Below are positions 1 to 7,986 of a stretch of DNA of 34,676 nucleotides, piece after piece. Under the pieces are notes generated by a model that saw only the letters and a program-made list of their open reading frames with translations, ran no database searches and had not been told where the DNA came from. This stretch comes from a virus. The position numbers and the translations under genes are program-made. The stretch covers positions 1 to 34,676 of the IMG/VR virus record IMGVR_UViG_3300013138_000022; one strand, 5' to 3'. The first letter of the stretch is position 1. The number at the start of each line of letters is the position of its first letter.

Positions 1-334
1 AATCGAGAACCTCCTGAGCTTCCGCCGAACGCTTCGCCCACCATCGCAGCGTGGCGAGCGGCGCGGCGGCGTTCACGCTGACGCGCGTCGTGACCGTGTG
101 GCCGTAGTCGCGCTCAATCGTTCCGCCCTCAAGTTCGACGTTTTGAATCAGCACGCGCAGGCCGGTTTCCGGGTCGCTGTTGCTGTCGGCTCCGTTCGGA
201 CCATATTTTTGTCGCGTGAGCTTCACGTAAGGAACGCCGCTGTCTTCGTTGGTCTGCCGGAACAGGATGAGGACCGAACGCGGGACCAGATCGTCGCGTG
301 AAATCAGCGAGACACTTTTCAAATTGCCATCCGA
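1..334. repeat. Terminal overlap, left copy
   Basis: This stretch matches 34343-34676 base for base with no gaps, apart from 8 substitutions at 84, 86, 89, 137, 140, 143, 149 and 216. It lies wholly inside the tail hub gene and keeps its frame. It is best read as the two ends of a circular or circularly permuted genome that overlap in the assembly and come from slightly different population variants, rather than a true duplication. Confidence 0.9.
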
Positions 335-1063
335 CATGGACAGGCTGGCGGCGGTCAGTTCGCTGCGGTACTTCACGTAGAACGTCGGCGGCGTTGTGCT
401 GTGGTCAAACCACGCTACCGCATCGGGCGCGCCGCGCAGGCAGATGATGATCGCCTCAGCGCAGGTGATTTCCTTCACCTGATAAACCGGCGCGGCAAAT
501 GTCGGGCTGATGGTCCCGATTGCGAACGGCGCGCTCATGCTCTGCGCCGAGTACTGATCAAGTAGGAATTGCAGGATGTTGGTAATCTGCCCTCCGGCGG
601 TGATTTTCTCCCACTTGTTGACCTTGCTCGCGTTGTATTGCGTGAACAAAAACCCTTCGCTAGCGTACTGCGTTTCCATCGCCGGCGGTGATGAACTGTG
701 CCGCCACGGCTGGAGATAGGCCGTGTTCTGCAAGTCCCACCACGGATCGCTGAAGGTGTAAACCAGACCCTCGCCAGACCCGTCGCCGGAATGTTGCAAC
801 CAGGTCCGCTTGCCTTGAAATTCAATCGTCCCGCCGGAAAATGAATCGTCGTTGCCGGTGGAACTTTCGCGGTCGCGTCGGATGATGACCGACCCGGCGA
901 ACGGAATCGCTGGATCATCTTCAACGTCCGCCGTGGCGCAGCGCAACATGAACGTGCTCGGGGCGAGCGTTTGAAAATCGCACCGCGCCGTGCTCAGATC
1001 AAACCCCCAGTTTGCGAGGGTTTTCTCCGTGCCGCCGTATTCGAGAGTAATGAAGGTAGCCAC
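1..1063 (-). CDS. Tail hub/baseplate protein, N-terminal part (runs off window start)
   Basis: Reading begins at GTG 1061-1063, directly abutting the TAA of the tape-measure gene, with N-terminus MATFITLEYGG. The frame stays open to base 1 and continues, through the terminal overlap, in the gene at 33666-34676. Joined across the circle it would be about 579 codons. Its position after the tape measure and the C-terminal motifs in the other part suggest the hub or distal tail protein at the tail tip. No ATG fits near the start and no clear ribosome binding site precedes the GTG, so translation is probably coupled to the upstream gene. The role is inferred from gene order and weak family resemblance. 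Confidence 0.75.
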   Translation of the reverse strand, partial: MATFITLEYGGTEKTLANWGFDLSTARCDFQTLAPSTFMLRCATADVEDDPAIPFAGSVIIRRDRESSTGNDDSFSGGTIEFQGKRTWLQHSGDGSGEGLVYTFSDPWWDLQNTAYLQPWRHSSSPPAMETQYASEGFLFTQYNASKVNKWEKITAGGQITNILQFLLDQYSAQSMSAPFAIGTISPTFAAPVYQVKEITCAEAIIICLRGAPDAVAWFDHSTTPPTFYVKYRSELTAASLSMSDGNLKSVSLISRDDLVPRSVLILFRQTNEDSGVPYVKLTRQKYGPNGADSNSDPETGLRVLIQNVELEGGTIERDYGHTVTTRVSVNAAAPLATLRWWAKRSAEAQEVLD

Positions 1064-2260
1064 TTAATTGTGCTTCGTTGTTTCAACGGCCTTGACGCGC
1101 ATAGTTAGTCTATCTAAAGCAACCTTGTTATTTTCCAGCGCTTTTAATAGCCGGTCCATGAAGTCCATTTTGACCATTTGATTGTTGCGCACAACTTCAA
1201 ACATCCTGTCCGCGGTCGCTTGATCTACAGGCTCCCCGGTGATGAGTCCGGCAACCTGCGCGTCCAGCCTTTCGCCAGAAAGTGCTTGATGCGCAATCCG
1301 CCTTGCTTTCCTATCCCTGATTCTTTGCAGTTCAACCGATTGTCGCTTCGCAGATTGACCAAACTCGCCCGCACGCGCAAAAGCCGCCTGTGCGCCCAAA
1401 AACTGTTCCTGATCCAAAAGAGAACGCGCGCGAACATCTTTCAACCGATCTATTGTCTTTTGAGCGGAAGCAATGGCCGCTTCTTTTTCCGCGGTGGTCG
1501 GTTCAAAGTATCGCAACCATGGAGCCAGCCAGTTCGCCCATTTCCTGAACTCTCCCGGTTGGTTTTCCGCAATCTTCGCTTTCTGCTCGGCGATCTGTCT
1601 TTCAGAGTCACTAATAACAGTTCGGGTGTCGGCCAGTTTCGCTTTGATGTCCGCTTCGGTTCGCCCACCGCCGAGTATTTTCGCCTCCTCCTCGGCTCTG
1701 GTCTTTTCATCCATCAGTCGCTGAAATTCTTCTTCGCGCGCACTGGTTTCCTTCTTCTCGATGAATTCCACCCTTTTTTCTTCATCAATGCCCAACCGCT
1801 CCAGCGCCGCAGCCAGGTTATTGATCAATTCAATCCGGCGTTCCATCGCCTCTTCGGCCTCGCTAATTGCTTCCTTGTTCGGTTTGTCTTCAAGGATGCT
1901 CTCCAGCATCACCTTGCGCTTTTCCTCCGCGATGTTCCCGATTTTTCCAGCGAAGGATTTCGCCCATTCATCCAGCCGCGCCGACTCTTCGCGGACTTTT
2001 TTCGTGAGCAAGATGATCCCGGCCAGCGCCGCAGTCCACGGGTTGAAGATGAGGCGCGTGAATTTACCGAGCACCGGGAATTCAAATGACAACGCTCGCA
2101 TCGCCTGTCGAAGTTGCATCTTCTGACCCGACAGCCAGCCGACTTGTTTCCCAGCGTCCGCAACCGTGGTGTTGAGTTTCGTCAACTCGCTCTGGATTTT
2201 CTCAACGCCATGCGTGTCAGCCAGCGTGCGTATGACTATCTCAAGGTCTTGGTCTGCCAT
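1064..2260 (-). CDS. Tape-measure-like tail protein (short)
   Basis: This 398-residue protein starts at ATG 2258-2260, which shares one base with the TAA of the preceding gene (TAATG). The N-terminus (DLEIVIRTLADTHGVEKIQ, residues 5-23) has the style of phage tape measures. A hydrophobic stretch follows at about 62-86. Long charged heptad-like helices rich in E, K, A and R fill about 90-230 and continue towards the C-terminus. It sits just before the tail hub gene, the usual place for a tape measure. It is short for the family, so either the tail is short or this is a truncated or alternative form. Alternative: another coiled-coil tail protein. Confidence 0.65.
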   Translation of the reverse strand: MADQDLEIVIRTLADTHGVEKIQSELTKLNTTVADAGKQVGWLSGQKMQLRQAMRALSFEFPVLGKFTRLIFNPWTAALAGIILLTKKVREESARLDEWAKSFAGKIGNIAEEKRKVMLESILEDKPNKEAISEAEEAMERRIELINNLAAALERLGIDEEKRVEFIEKKETSAREEEFQRLMDEKTRAEEEAKILGGGRTEADIKAKLADTRTVISDSERQIAEQKAKIAENQPGEFRKWANWLAPWLRYFEPTTAEKEAAIASAQKTIDRLKDVRARSLLDQEQFLGAQAAFARAGEFGQSAKRQSVELQRIRDRKARRIAHQALSGERLDAQVAGLITGEPVDQATADRMFEVVRNNQMVKMDFMDRLLKALENNKVALDRLTMRVKAVETTKHN

Positions 2261-2754
2261 TAGGTCAATCCTTTCCCGTCGCTCCACCACATCACCAGCT
2301 TTGGACTGCAAAGGAACAGCGAAGGTGACACGCGGTCGGCATCCCAGTGCGGAGCGAACACCGGATAATTCGCGGACCGATAGAACCGCGTGGTGAACTC
2401 GGAGCAGAACATTCGGTCCCGCGCGCCCTTCTTCACCGCGTGCGTGAAGACCAGCAGTCCGAGGTAATCGTACTTCTGGCCCAGCGCCTCGCTGTAAAAC
2501 CAGCGCAGCCCGGCTTCAAGGTCAACCGGCTGCAAGCTGGGTCGCAAAACAAAACCGAGTTGCCCGGTTCGCAACGGATATTTTCTCACGCCCAGCCGTT
2601 CACGGCTGCCCACGGATTCACCGCCGCCGATGTAAACTTCCACGTGCGAAATATCAGTCCACGTTTTCACCGCGATGACATGACCGAACAGACTGTTGGG
2701 CCGATACAGCAGACAGTCACCGGGTAGAAGTTCTGGAATCGTCGTCACGGTCAT
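2260..2754 (-). CDS. Permuted NlpC/P60 (YiiX-like) peptidase, possible lysin or tail peptidase
   Basis: The 164-residue product starts at ATG 2754, in a 4-base overlap with the gene before; a longer frame opens upstream but overlaps that gene heavily. PGDCLLYRP (11-19) and SHVEVYIGGGE (36-46) match the first part of the papain-like fold with His37. FCSEF (116-120) gives a candidate Cys117 nucleophile. The His-before-Cys order is the permuted arrangement of the YiiX-like NlpC/P60 branch. Such enzymes cut peptide or acyl bonds in the cell wall. It follows holin-like and lipoprotein genes, so it could be the endolysin. It also directly precedes the tape measure, where NlpC/P60 tail peptidases occur. 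Confidence 0.65.
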   Translation of the reverse strand: MTVTTIPELLPGDCLLYRPNSLFGHVIAVKTWTDISHVEVYIGGGESVGSRERLGVRKYPLRTGQLGFVLRPSLQPVDLEAGLRWFYSEALGQKYDYLGLLVFTHAVKKGARDRMFCSEFTTRFYRSANYPVFAPHWDADRVSPSLFLCSPKLVMWWSDGKGLT

Positions 2755-2996
2755 TTTAGCTGGTAAGGTCGCCAGGCCCAGAGCGGGCAGGCAAAGGCCG
2801 TGCACCTTCGGATTTCATCCCGCTCGAACCCGACGCACTCCGCGCAGAAAATCTTAATAGCTGCGCGAGGCGAGCATTTTTTAGCCCATGCGCGCGTCAG
2901 AAGCGCCCGGAATGAGTCGGGACACGTCCTGAGTCTGTCGGCCCGTGTTTTCTCGATTTTTTCACCGACCGGAGCGTTTTTTGGGTTTCCGTTCAT
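2751..2996 (-). CDS. Small Cys-rich conserved phage protein
   Basis: This 81-residue protein is 4-base coupled to both neighbours. Cys51 and Cys54 (CAECVGF) with Cys65 and Cys70 (RRCTAFACPLWAWRPY) form a likely zinc site. The CAEC...CPLW.xRPY pattern is familiar from small uncharacterised phage proteins. The N-terminal half is basic. No function can be assigned; its place in the lysis-like run may reflect co-expression only. Confidence 0.65.
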   Translation of the reverse strand: MNGNPKNAPVGEKIEKTRADRLRTCPDSFRALLTRAWAKKCSPRAAIKIFCAECVGFERDEIRRCTAFACPLWAWRPYQLK

Positions 2997-3241
2997 TTGG
3001 GTGCTGTTACCAGCCCGCGCGCAACACCTTCAGCAACCGCCGCAATCGCTTCGCTCTGCGCGCTAGATTGTTGAAGCTTAACGGTTAAGCTCAGGTTGCT
3101 CGATACGACCGAACCTTCAACCCCGGCGGATGACCAGAGCCAGCGCGTGTTGTGAACTCTGAGGTTCCCGTATTGGACTGTCGAGGTTGAACACCCTGCC
3201 AGCGCCAGCAGCGCGGCGGCCAGTGCGATTTTCGTTTTCAT
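2993..3241 (-). CDS. Small lipoprotein (spanin-like candidate)
   Basis: The 82-residue product begins with a lipoprotein signal, MKTKIALAAALLALAGCSTS, with lipobox LAGC and acylated Cys17. The mature part is about 65 residues, has no further membrane segment, and ends in an Ala-rich helix. It is 4-base coupled to the holin-like gene upstream. A lipoprotein next to holin-like genes in a Gram-negative phage suggests an outer-membrane spanin subunit, although no paired inner-membrane spanin is evident. It could also be one more exported protein of the kind seen elsewhere in this genome. Confidence 0.7.
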   Translation of the reverse strand: MKTKIALAAALLALAGCSTSTVQYGNLRVHNTRWLWSSAGVEGSVVSSNLSLTVKLQQSSAQSEAIAAVAEGVARGLVTAPK

Positions 3242-3528
3242 GGTTTGTTGATGATCTCTGTGTGTCCGTTCTGTTTTTGCTTCTGTTCCGATTCGATCCG
3301 GCTCAGCGTGCGATCGAAGAATCCGATCAAGTAGGTCGCCATCGCTCCACTGATGCAGAGCAGCGTGTTGATTCGCTCATCCCACGTCATCTCGCTCCAA
3401 GTATAGCTGCCCGCGCTCCATACGGCAAGCCCGGCCAGGTAGGTGCCGAGGCAAACCTTCAGCAGCGCGACCTTGTAGACGCTGAATCCCTCGGCGGTTT
3501 TGCGGCGTTGTTCAGGAGTGAAAATCAT
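3238..3528 (-). CDS. Holin-like two-helix membrane protein
   Basis: The 96-residue product starts at ATG 3528 (MIFTPEQRRKTAEG), in a 4-base overlap with the gene before. An upstream extension exists but would overlap that gene. Two hydrophobic segments lie at about 21-43 and 57-76, separated by a short polar loop containing WDERINTLL. A charged KQKQK tail follows the second. Size and topology fit class II holins, which form pores in the inner membrane at lysis. The assignment rests on topology and neighbours. Confidence 0.6.
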   Translation of the reverse strand: MIFTPEQRRKTAEGFSVYKVALLKVCLGTYLAGLAVWSAGSYTWSEMTWDERINTLLCISGAMATYLIGFFDRTLSRIESEQKQKQNGHTEIINKP

Positions 3529-3761
3529 TGATGATGGTTTTGAATTAGAATCATGGCGACCGCAACCAACAACTGAAGCAGGCCGAGCACAATCCCTAGC
3601 CCCCACATGCCGGTTGCGAGTTGTGTCCGCAGCCCCTCGATCTGCGCGGGAAGGCTGGGCCTTCCGTTGCCGTGAACCGTATGTTCTAGCGCGTCCATTC
3701 GCCGCTCCAAGTCGCCGTGTCTTTGATCGCAGACGGCTTTGCTGTAGTGATCTTCAGCCAT
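3525..3761 (-). CDS. Small membrane protein, N-terminal coiled coil and one C-terminal helix
   Basis: The 78-residue product has a charged helical N-terminus (ERRMDALEHTVHGNG, about 19-33) and one strong membrane segment at about 50-73 (WGLGIVLGLLQLLVAVAMIL), ending NHHQ. A good Shine-Dalgarno GGAG lies about 8 bases before the ATG, one of the few clear ones here. The layout resembles XhlA-like proteins and other small accessory lysis proteins found next to holins. It is coupled by 4 bases to the holin-like gene below. Confidence 0.6.
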   Translation of the reverse strand: MAEDHYSKAVCDQRHGDLERRMDALEHTVHGNGRPSLPAQIEGLRTQLATGMWGLGIVLGLLQLLVAVAMILIQNHHQ

Positions 3762-3777
3762 GTTTTTTCTCCGTTGT

Positions 3778-4482
3778 TCATTGCAAGTAAATCATCCCGA
3801 CCGAGAGCGTGAAACCCACCGTGAGGAGGAGCAACGAAAAAGCGGATAAAAAGAAGAATCTCGCCACTTTGTAAACTTCCACCAGGTAATCAGTGCGGTT
3901 GTCCAGTTCCGTTTGGCACTGAAGATGGGAGTTAATGAGCTTCTTCTTCAGGTCCTTTTCTGGGAGGGTCGCCTCTTTTTGGTCGATATGGACCGTCATG
4001 ATGACCCTCACGCCAAAAAACACGACCAGAAGCATTATTACGTTCAGGAAGGCCAATGCAGACAGGAAAAAAGGAAGCGCTACCCATGTCGAATTAGACA
4101 GGGATTTTGGGAGCAAAAACCCGGTTAGGGCCAGGAACACAGAGCTTAGCGTAAGGAGCGTTTTGCATTTGTCGGTTATGCCGCTCCGACGAGTTTCCGC
4201 GGCCGCGAGGCCGGCCCTTGCTTCGTATAGAAGGATATCGAGGTTTTCCTCCGTCGACAGGGTAAGCTCCTTGTATTCGCGGGCATCCTTGAACGTCTCG
4301 TTAAACACCTCATCCCAAGTGACCTCGGTTGCATAGAACCGAAACGACAAATAGGTGATCGTAGTAACAATCTTTTTGCGTAGGCCGTGAAACCCGTCGA
4401 GGCCTTTTTGCGCGTACTCCTTCGCGAGGTCTTTGACGGACTTTTTCATGGAAGGAAGCAAAAGCAGCGCGGCGATTTTCAT
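3778..4482 (-). CDS. Three-helix membrane protein of unknown function
   Basis: The 234-residue product is taken from ATG 4482, which overlaps the previous stop by 4 bases; ATG 4449 (MKKSVKDLAKEY) is an alternative. About 100 charged residues, including a helical stretch ENLDILLYEARAGLAAAE, precede membrane segments at about 108-125, 132-158 and 207-231. A polar region of about 48 residues separates the last two. The arrangement loosely recalls SLATT-type membrane proteins and exclusion proteins, but no motif proves it. It sits between exported proteins and the holin-like genes and may act in membrane disruption or superinfection exclusion. Confidence 0.6.
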   Translation of the reverse strand: MKIAALLLLPSMKKSVKDLAKEYAQKGLDGFHGLRKKIVTTITYLSFRFYATEVTWDEVFNETFKDAREYKELTLSTEENLDILLYEARAGLAAAETRRSGITDKCKTLLTLSSVFLALTGFLLPKSLSNSTWVALPFFLSALAFLNVIMLLVVFFGVRVIMTVHIDQKEATLPEKDLKKKLINSHLQCQTELDNRTDYLVEVYKVARFFFLSAFSLLLLTVGFTLSVGMIYLQ

Positions 4483-4718
4483 TTGAACGACAGGATGCCA
4501 ATGCCCCACGGCCCGGAGTAATCGTTGGTTGAATAAGCGGTCTGCGTGCCTGCGCTCGTTGCGAGCCGGTCGCCCACGTCGAAAAACGCATCCCCAGCGC
4601 GATTCGTATAAAGATCGCTTAGCACGTTGGCCCCGCGCCCATCAGGACACAGCCAGCACAGCAACGCCAGCGCGATGACGAGCCACACGGCAAAAAAGAG
4701 TTTCGTGTTGCGGGTCAT
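4479..4718 (-). CDS. Small exported or membrane-anchored protein
   Basis: The 79-residue product starts MTRNTKLF and has a strongly hydrophobic segment at about 8-24 (FFAVWLVIALALLCWLC), followed by a polar domain of about 55 residues (DGRGANVLSDLYTNRAGDAF). The segment could be a signal anchor or, with its cysteines, a non-canonical lipoprotein signal. It is 4-base coupled at both ends, between the long fibre-like gene and a membrane protein. Function unknown; it belongs to the exported set. Confidence 0.6.
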   Translation of the reverse strand: MTRNTKLFFAVWLVIALALLCWLCPDGRGANVLSDLYTNRAGDAFFDVGDRLATSAGTQTAYSTNDYSGPWGIGILSFK

Positions 4719-6613
4719 AGATCAGGTGTGATGGCCGAGGCTTTGAACGCGCCCCCGCGAATGGACAGGAGCCAGTAATAGCCGTTCGTCAAATAGTAGT
4801 TCTTCGCCTTCCAGCCTGTTGCGTTCAAAGCCAGAATCTTCGTGTCGGTCGAGCTGTTCGTCACCGCAATGGTAGTCGAGCCAACCAGCCCCGTCACGTC
4901 CCCGGTCACTGCCGTAATCGTCGAGTGGTCGCTCAGCGTCAGCGTGTAGTTCGTTTGCAACCCCACGCTCAGGTTGGTTGCGTAGGTGAGCGTTTGCTCG
5001 CCTTCATAGACGCCATTCGTCACGGTGATGGAGCCGCTCCACGTTGAATTTGACCCGCGCAACGACGCGAGCACCGAGATGTTTGTGCCAACCTGAATTT
5101 GAAGCGTCGGGTTGTTCGTCTCACCATTGAAATAGATTGCCGGGTTGTTGGACTGCGCCGTAGCCTGACCACCGTTCGCGCCGCTGTTGCGACCAAAGAT
5201 GATGCCGCCGCGCTGGTCGCTCCAAGAGTTCCCACCCCACTGCAAATATCCGTCGTGTAAAGCGTGGAGGTTGCCAAAACTTGAGAGGAAGTATCCCGAA
5301 CCAGCACTCCCGGAAGCCCCAACTGCGTTGCAGGAAATGTATGAAGTTACCCTTGCCGCGCCTTCCACATTCAGCTTGTACGTGCTGTACGGCATCCCAC
5401 CGATGCCAACTAGCTTGTTAGAGACAACTAGGATCGGCGTGGCCGTGGCGTCGGAAATGAGCAAGACACTATTGCTCCCAGCGCCTGCGACATTGGTGAT
5501 GACCAGTGAGCCGATGCCGATGACTGTGTTGCTTACGCCGGTTTCAGCGGCGTTGGTTACGGTGATGGTCTTGTTCGCGTTCAGGAGGACAACATTCGTG
5601 CTCAACCTCGCATCCGGCACCGTGCCGCTGGTGATGTCACTGCCGGCGTGGACGTGATTGGTGCGCGCGGCCGAAATCCAGAGGGCATTCGACCAGGCGA
5701 GGTAAATCAGGTTCGATGTGTAAAAATAGTTGGTCGTGGCCTGCCAGAGCGTGTTGGTCGCGTTGATGGGGTCCACCGATTTGGCGAAGGTGCTGGCGTT
5801 CGAGTAAATGGCGGAGCCGGCGTTGGTGATGGCGCTGCCCTTGATGGAGGTCAGGAAATGGCCGTTCCCCTTGAACTCGGTGGCAGCCACCTGGCCCGTG
5901 ACCATGAGGTCGTATCCATCGAGGGTGGCAATGAAATCCTCGCCAGAGTAAAATCTGAGTCCGGCCCCGACATTGGTAATCGTCCAGGCCGCGATCCCGA
6001 CGGAGCCGAGGTTGCTCAAATTATACCCATCGGCGTTCACGTCCTCCGTGAAACTGTCCGCCTTCATCAGGCCGTTGGTCGTGTGCCACAGCGCCGAATT
6101 GTTTGTCGCGCCTTGAACTTGCGCCGCTACGTAAGCCCAAACAGATGCGGCCAGCGTGTTGCTCTGGATGATGGCCGACCGCGTGTCATTCGTTCTAACG
6201 AACGGATACGCAACGAGCGCGTCCACCTGCGCCCGCGTGTAGAATCCGGTGACGGGGCTGGGCTGGTTCGTTGTTCCGAGCAGATACGCCGCCGACGTGA
6301 CACCGCTGACGTTCGTATCCACCGTGAGCCTGAATGAAGTTGAAGGTGTGCCGGCGATGTCGCAACGGTAAATTCCCCAGATGACATTCGAGAAAATCGT
6401 GATGCCGTTTGTGCCCGTCACCTGCGTCTTCGGCTCCTGCGAAATCAGCGCCGTGCCGCTCGCGCGCGGCAGCGGACTGGTCAGCGTCAACGTCACGCGG
6501 CGGTTGGTTATGTTGCCGCTCATAAAATCCTGCGCGTTGACTTCGACGTGCGCCGCGCCGAAAGCGGGCAGCGTCAACACCAGCAGGAACAAGGTTGCAA
6601 TAAATATTTTCAT
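4715..6613 (-). CDS. Secreted fibre-like protein (tail fibre/receptor-binding candidate)
   Basis: This 632-residue protein has a textbook Sec signal, MKIFIATLFLLVLTLPAFGA, cleavable near residue 20. A beta-sandwich-like domain follows (about 21-110: GTNGITIFSNVIWGIYRCDI) that resembles the N-terminus of the gene before it. Next come long N/T/S-rich stretches with many xxTN motifs, a fibre-type motif HAGSDITSGTVPDARL near 320, and a GIGGMPYSTYKLNVEG segment typical of phage fibres. No catalytic motif is visible. The composition is that of elongated trimeric fibres, but a signal peptide is unexpected on a virion part. Alternatives are a surface-displayed adhesin or decoy. Confidence 0.7.
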   Translation of the reverse strand: MKIFIATLFLLVLTLPAFGAAHVEVNAQDFMSGNITNRRVTLTLTSPLPRASGTALISQEPKTQVTGTNGITIFSNVIWGIYRCDIAGTPSTSFRLTVDTNVSGVTSAAYLLGTTNQPSPVTGFYTRAQVDALVAYPFVRTNDTRSAIIQSNTLAASVWAYVAAQVQGATNNSALWHTTNGLMKADSFTEDVNADGYNLSNLGSVGIAAWTITNVGAGLRFYSGEDFIATLDGYDLMVTGQVAATEFKGNGHFLTSIKGSAITNAGSAIYSNASTFAKSVDPINATNTLWQATTNYFYTSNLIYLAWSNALWISAARTNHVHAGSDITSGTVPDARLSTNVVLLNANKTITVTNAAETGVSNTVIGIGSLVITNVAGAGSNSVLLISDATATPILVVSNKLVGIGGMPYSTYKLNVEGAARVTSYISCNAVGASGSAGSGYFLSSFGNLHALHDGYLQWGGNSWSDQRGGIIFGRNSGANGGQATAQSNNPAIYFNGETNNPTLQIQVGTNISVLASLRGSNSTWSGSITVTNGVYEGEQTLTYATNLSVGLQTNYTLTLSDHSTITAVTGDVTGLVGSTTIAVTNSSTDTKILALNATGWKAKNYYLTNGYYWLLSIRGGAFKASAITPDL

Positions 6614-7575
6614 TTTAACACCCAGGCACTATTAGACCGAACGTAAAACGCGCCGTTCGTTCCGGTCAGGATTGAACCATCGGGCGCGGTCGCGTTCGGG
6701 GTGACACCGCTCGCCAGATTCGTGACGATCCACAGCAGCCCGTAATTCGTCGCGTAGCCGGTCGTGTTATGACTGAGCGGAGTATAACCGAGCGCGCTTG
6801 TGATTCCCGCCGCGCTGTTCGTTGCGGGCACGTAGCCAATCGCATTCGTCACGGCCAGAGCGGTGTTGGTTAGCGGAGTATAACCGAGCGCCGCAACGAT
6901 GCCAGCGGTTGAATTTGTCGCGGGCACGTACCCGATCGCGTTCGTTACAGCGAGCGCAGTGTTCGTCAGCGGAGTGTAACCGAGCGCAGTTGTAATCCCG
7001 GCAGTGCTGTTTGTCGCCGGGACATAACCGATTGCGTTTGTAACCGCCAGAGCCGTGTTGGTCAGCGGCGTATAAAGCAGCGCGCCGACGATGCCCGCGT
7101 TGCTGTTCGTTGCGGGTGTGTACTGCAGCGCAGCCTTGATCCCCGTCGGTGAGTTGCTGGCGAACACGCTGTGGTTCGAGTAGGCCGCGCTGCCCGCGTC
7201 TGTGAACTGCGCAATCGTGAAGTTCATGAACGTGACGACGGGCACACCCGACACCTGCGCGAGGTTTTGCGTTGTGTTTGTGTCCACAATTCCAAACGTC
7301 ATTCCGTAGCTCAGCCCCGCCGCCGTCAGCTTGTAGTTGCCAGCCATCAAGCTGCCGCTCACGTAGCCATTGGTGTCAGGGGTGAAGTTTTGTGATTGAT
7401 AGAGCACCATGTTGGTGCCGACGGCGATGATGTAATTCGTCGCAGGCCAGGGCGCAATGGTGATGGTGTTCGTAACCGGCGTTCCATCTTGATACACGCC
7501 GCGAAATTCAAATGGTGTTGCCGCGCCCGCCAGCCACGGCACAATCGCCAGCGCAATTGACAGTAATTTTTTCAT
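6610..7575 (-). CDS. Secreted fibre-like protein with ALGYTP repeats
   Basis: The 321-residue product opens with signal peptide MKKLLSIALAIVPWLAGAAT (cleavage near 19). A domain at about 20-105 follows (GVYQDGTPVTNTITIAP, then TPDTNGYVSGSLMAGNYKL), related to that of the next gene. Three 32-residue repeats (YTPLTNTALAVTNAIGYVPA followed by TNSTAGI) lie at about 165-265, and a C-terminal cap contains GTNGAFYVRSNSAWVLK. GYTP repeats are a common feature of phage tail fibre shafts. It is 4-base coupled to a tail gene upstream and to the longer fibre-like gene downstream, which suggests the two act together. Fibre plus signal peptide is unusual. Confidence 0.7.
   Translation of the reverse strand: MKKLLSIALAIVPWLAGAATPFEFRGVYQDGTPVTNTITIAPWPATNYIIAVGTNMVLYQSQNFTPDTNGYVSGSLMAGNYKLTAAGLSYGMTFGIVDTNTTQNLAQVSGVPVVTFMNFTIAQFTDAGSAAYSNHSVFASNSPTGIKAALQYTPATNSNAGIVGALLYTPLTNTALAVTNAIGYVPATNSTAGITTALGYTPLTNTALAVTNAIGYVPATNSTAGIVAALGYTPLTNTALAVTNAIGYVPATNSAAGITSALGYTPLSHNTTGYATNYGLLWIVTNLASGVTPNATAPDGSILTGTNGAFYVRSNSAWVLK
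6776..7090 (-). repeat. Tandem 96-bp coding repeats
   Basis: The block beginning with agcgg recurs at 6776, 6872, 6968 and 7064, exactly 96 bases apart, with scattered substitutions mostly at third codon positions. Each unit encodes 32 residues of the fibre shaft. Copies differ more in DNA than in protein, which shows that the protein repeat is selected. Confidence 0.9.
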
Positions 7576-7982
7576 ACGTATTCAGTAGCCTTCCCGCCCG
7601 TGATGGTCACACGCGAGATCGTCGTCACTCCTATCGGTTCATCGGTTTCAATTTGCACCAGCGCGCCCGCAACTTTGTAGGTCGTCTCTACGCCGGAATA
7701 ATCCTTGTGCGTCAGGAGCACGTCGTAAATTCCTGCGTAGGTTTCGACGCAGGTTTCGTAGAAATCCACGGCGGCCTTGTTCGTCGAATGTTCCTTGACG
7801 ATGGTAAGCTGACGCACGGTTTCCCAGTTGCCGCGCGTGGTTCGGAATCGCGCGTCGCTGCCAAGCAGGGTTTCATTTTGAAACACCGGGCCGCCGGTCA
7901 CGGGCGCGCGTTGAACCGAGTCCGAGTAGTTCGCAAGCTCGTTCGGTCCGACTTGAATTTTCCATGTGCCGAAGAAAGCCAT
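7572..7982 (-). CDS. Conserved tail-region protein, unknown
   Basis: The 136-residue product starts MAFFGTWKIQVGP just after the tail tube gene (5-base gap) and is 4-base coupled to the fibre-like gene. It looks like a compact beta-rich fold, with RTTRGNWETVRQLTIVKEHS and VTTISRVTITGGKATEYV as strands. Gene order suggests a tail component or assembly factor. It lacks the slippery-site frameshift pair typical of tail chaperones. No membrane or signal segment. Confidence 0.6.
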   Translation of the reverse strand: MAFFGTWKIQVGPNELANYSDSVQRAPVTGGPVFQNETLLGSDARFRTTRGNWETVRQLTIVKEHSTNKAAVDFYETCVETYAGIYDVLLTHKDYSGVETTYKVAGALVQIETDEPIGVTTISRVTITGGKATEYV

Positions 7983-7986
7983 GGGA

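Noticed and set aside
1178-2089. 303-codon plus-strand frame
   Set aside because: It is antisense to the tape-measure gene with no recognisable motif.
6776-7090. Regular repeats that might suggest a CRISPR array
   Set aside because: The repeats are contiguous 96-base coding units of a fibre protein, with no spacers.
7572-7982. Tail chaperone with programmed frameshift
   Set aside because: No slippery heptamer or extended second frame is seen at its end; the next gene starts with its own signal peptide.
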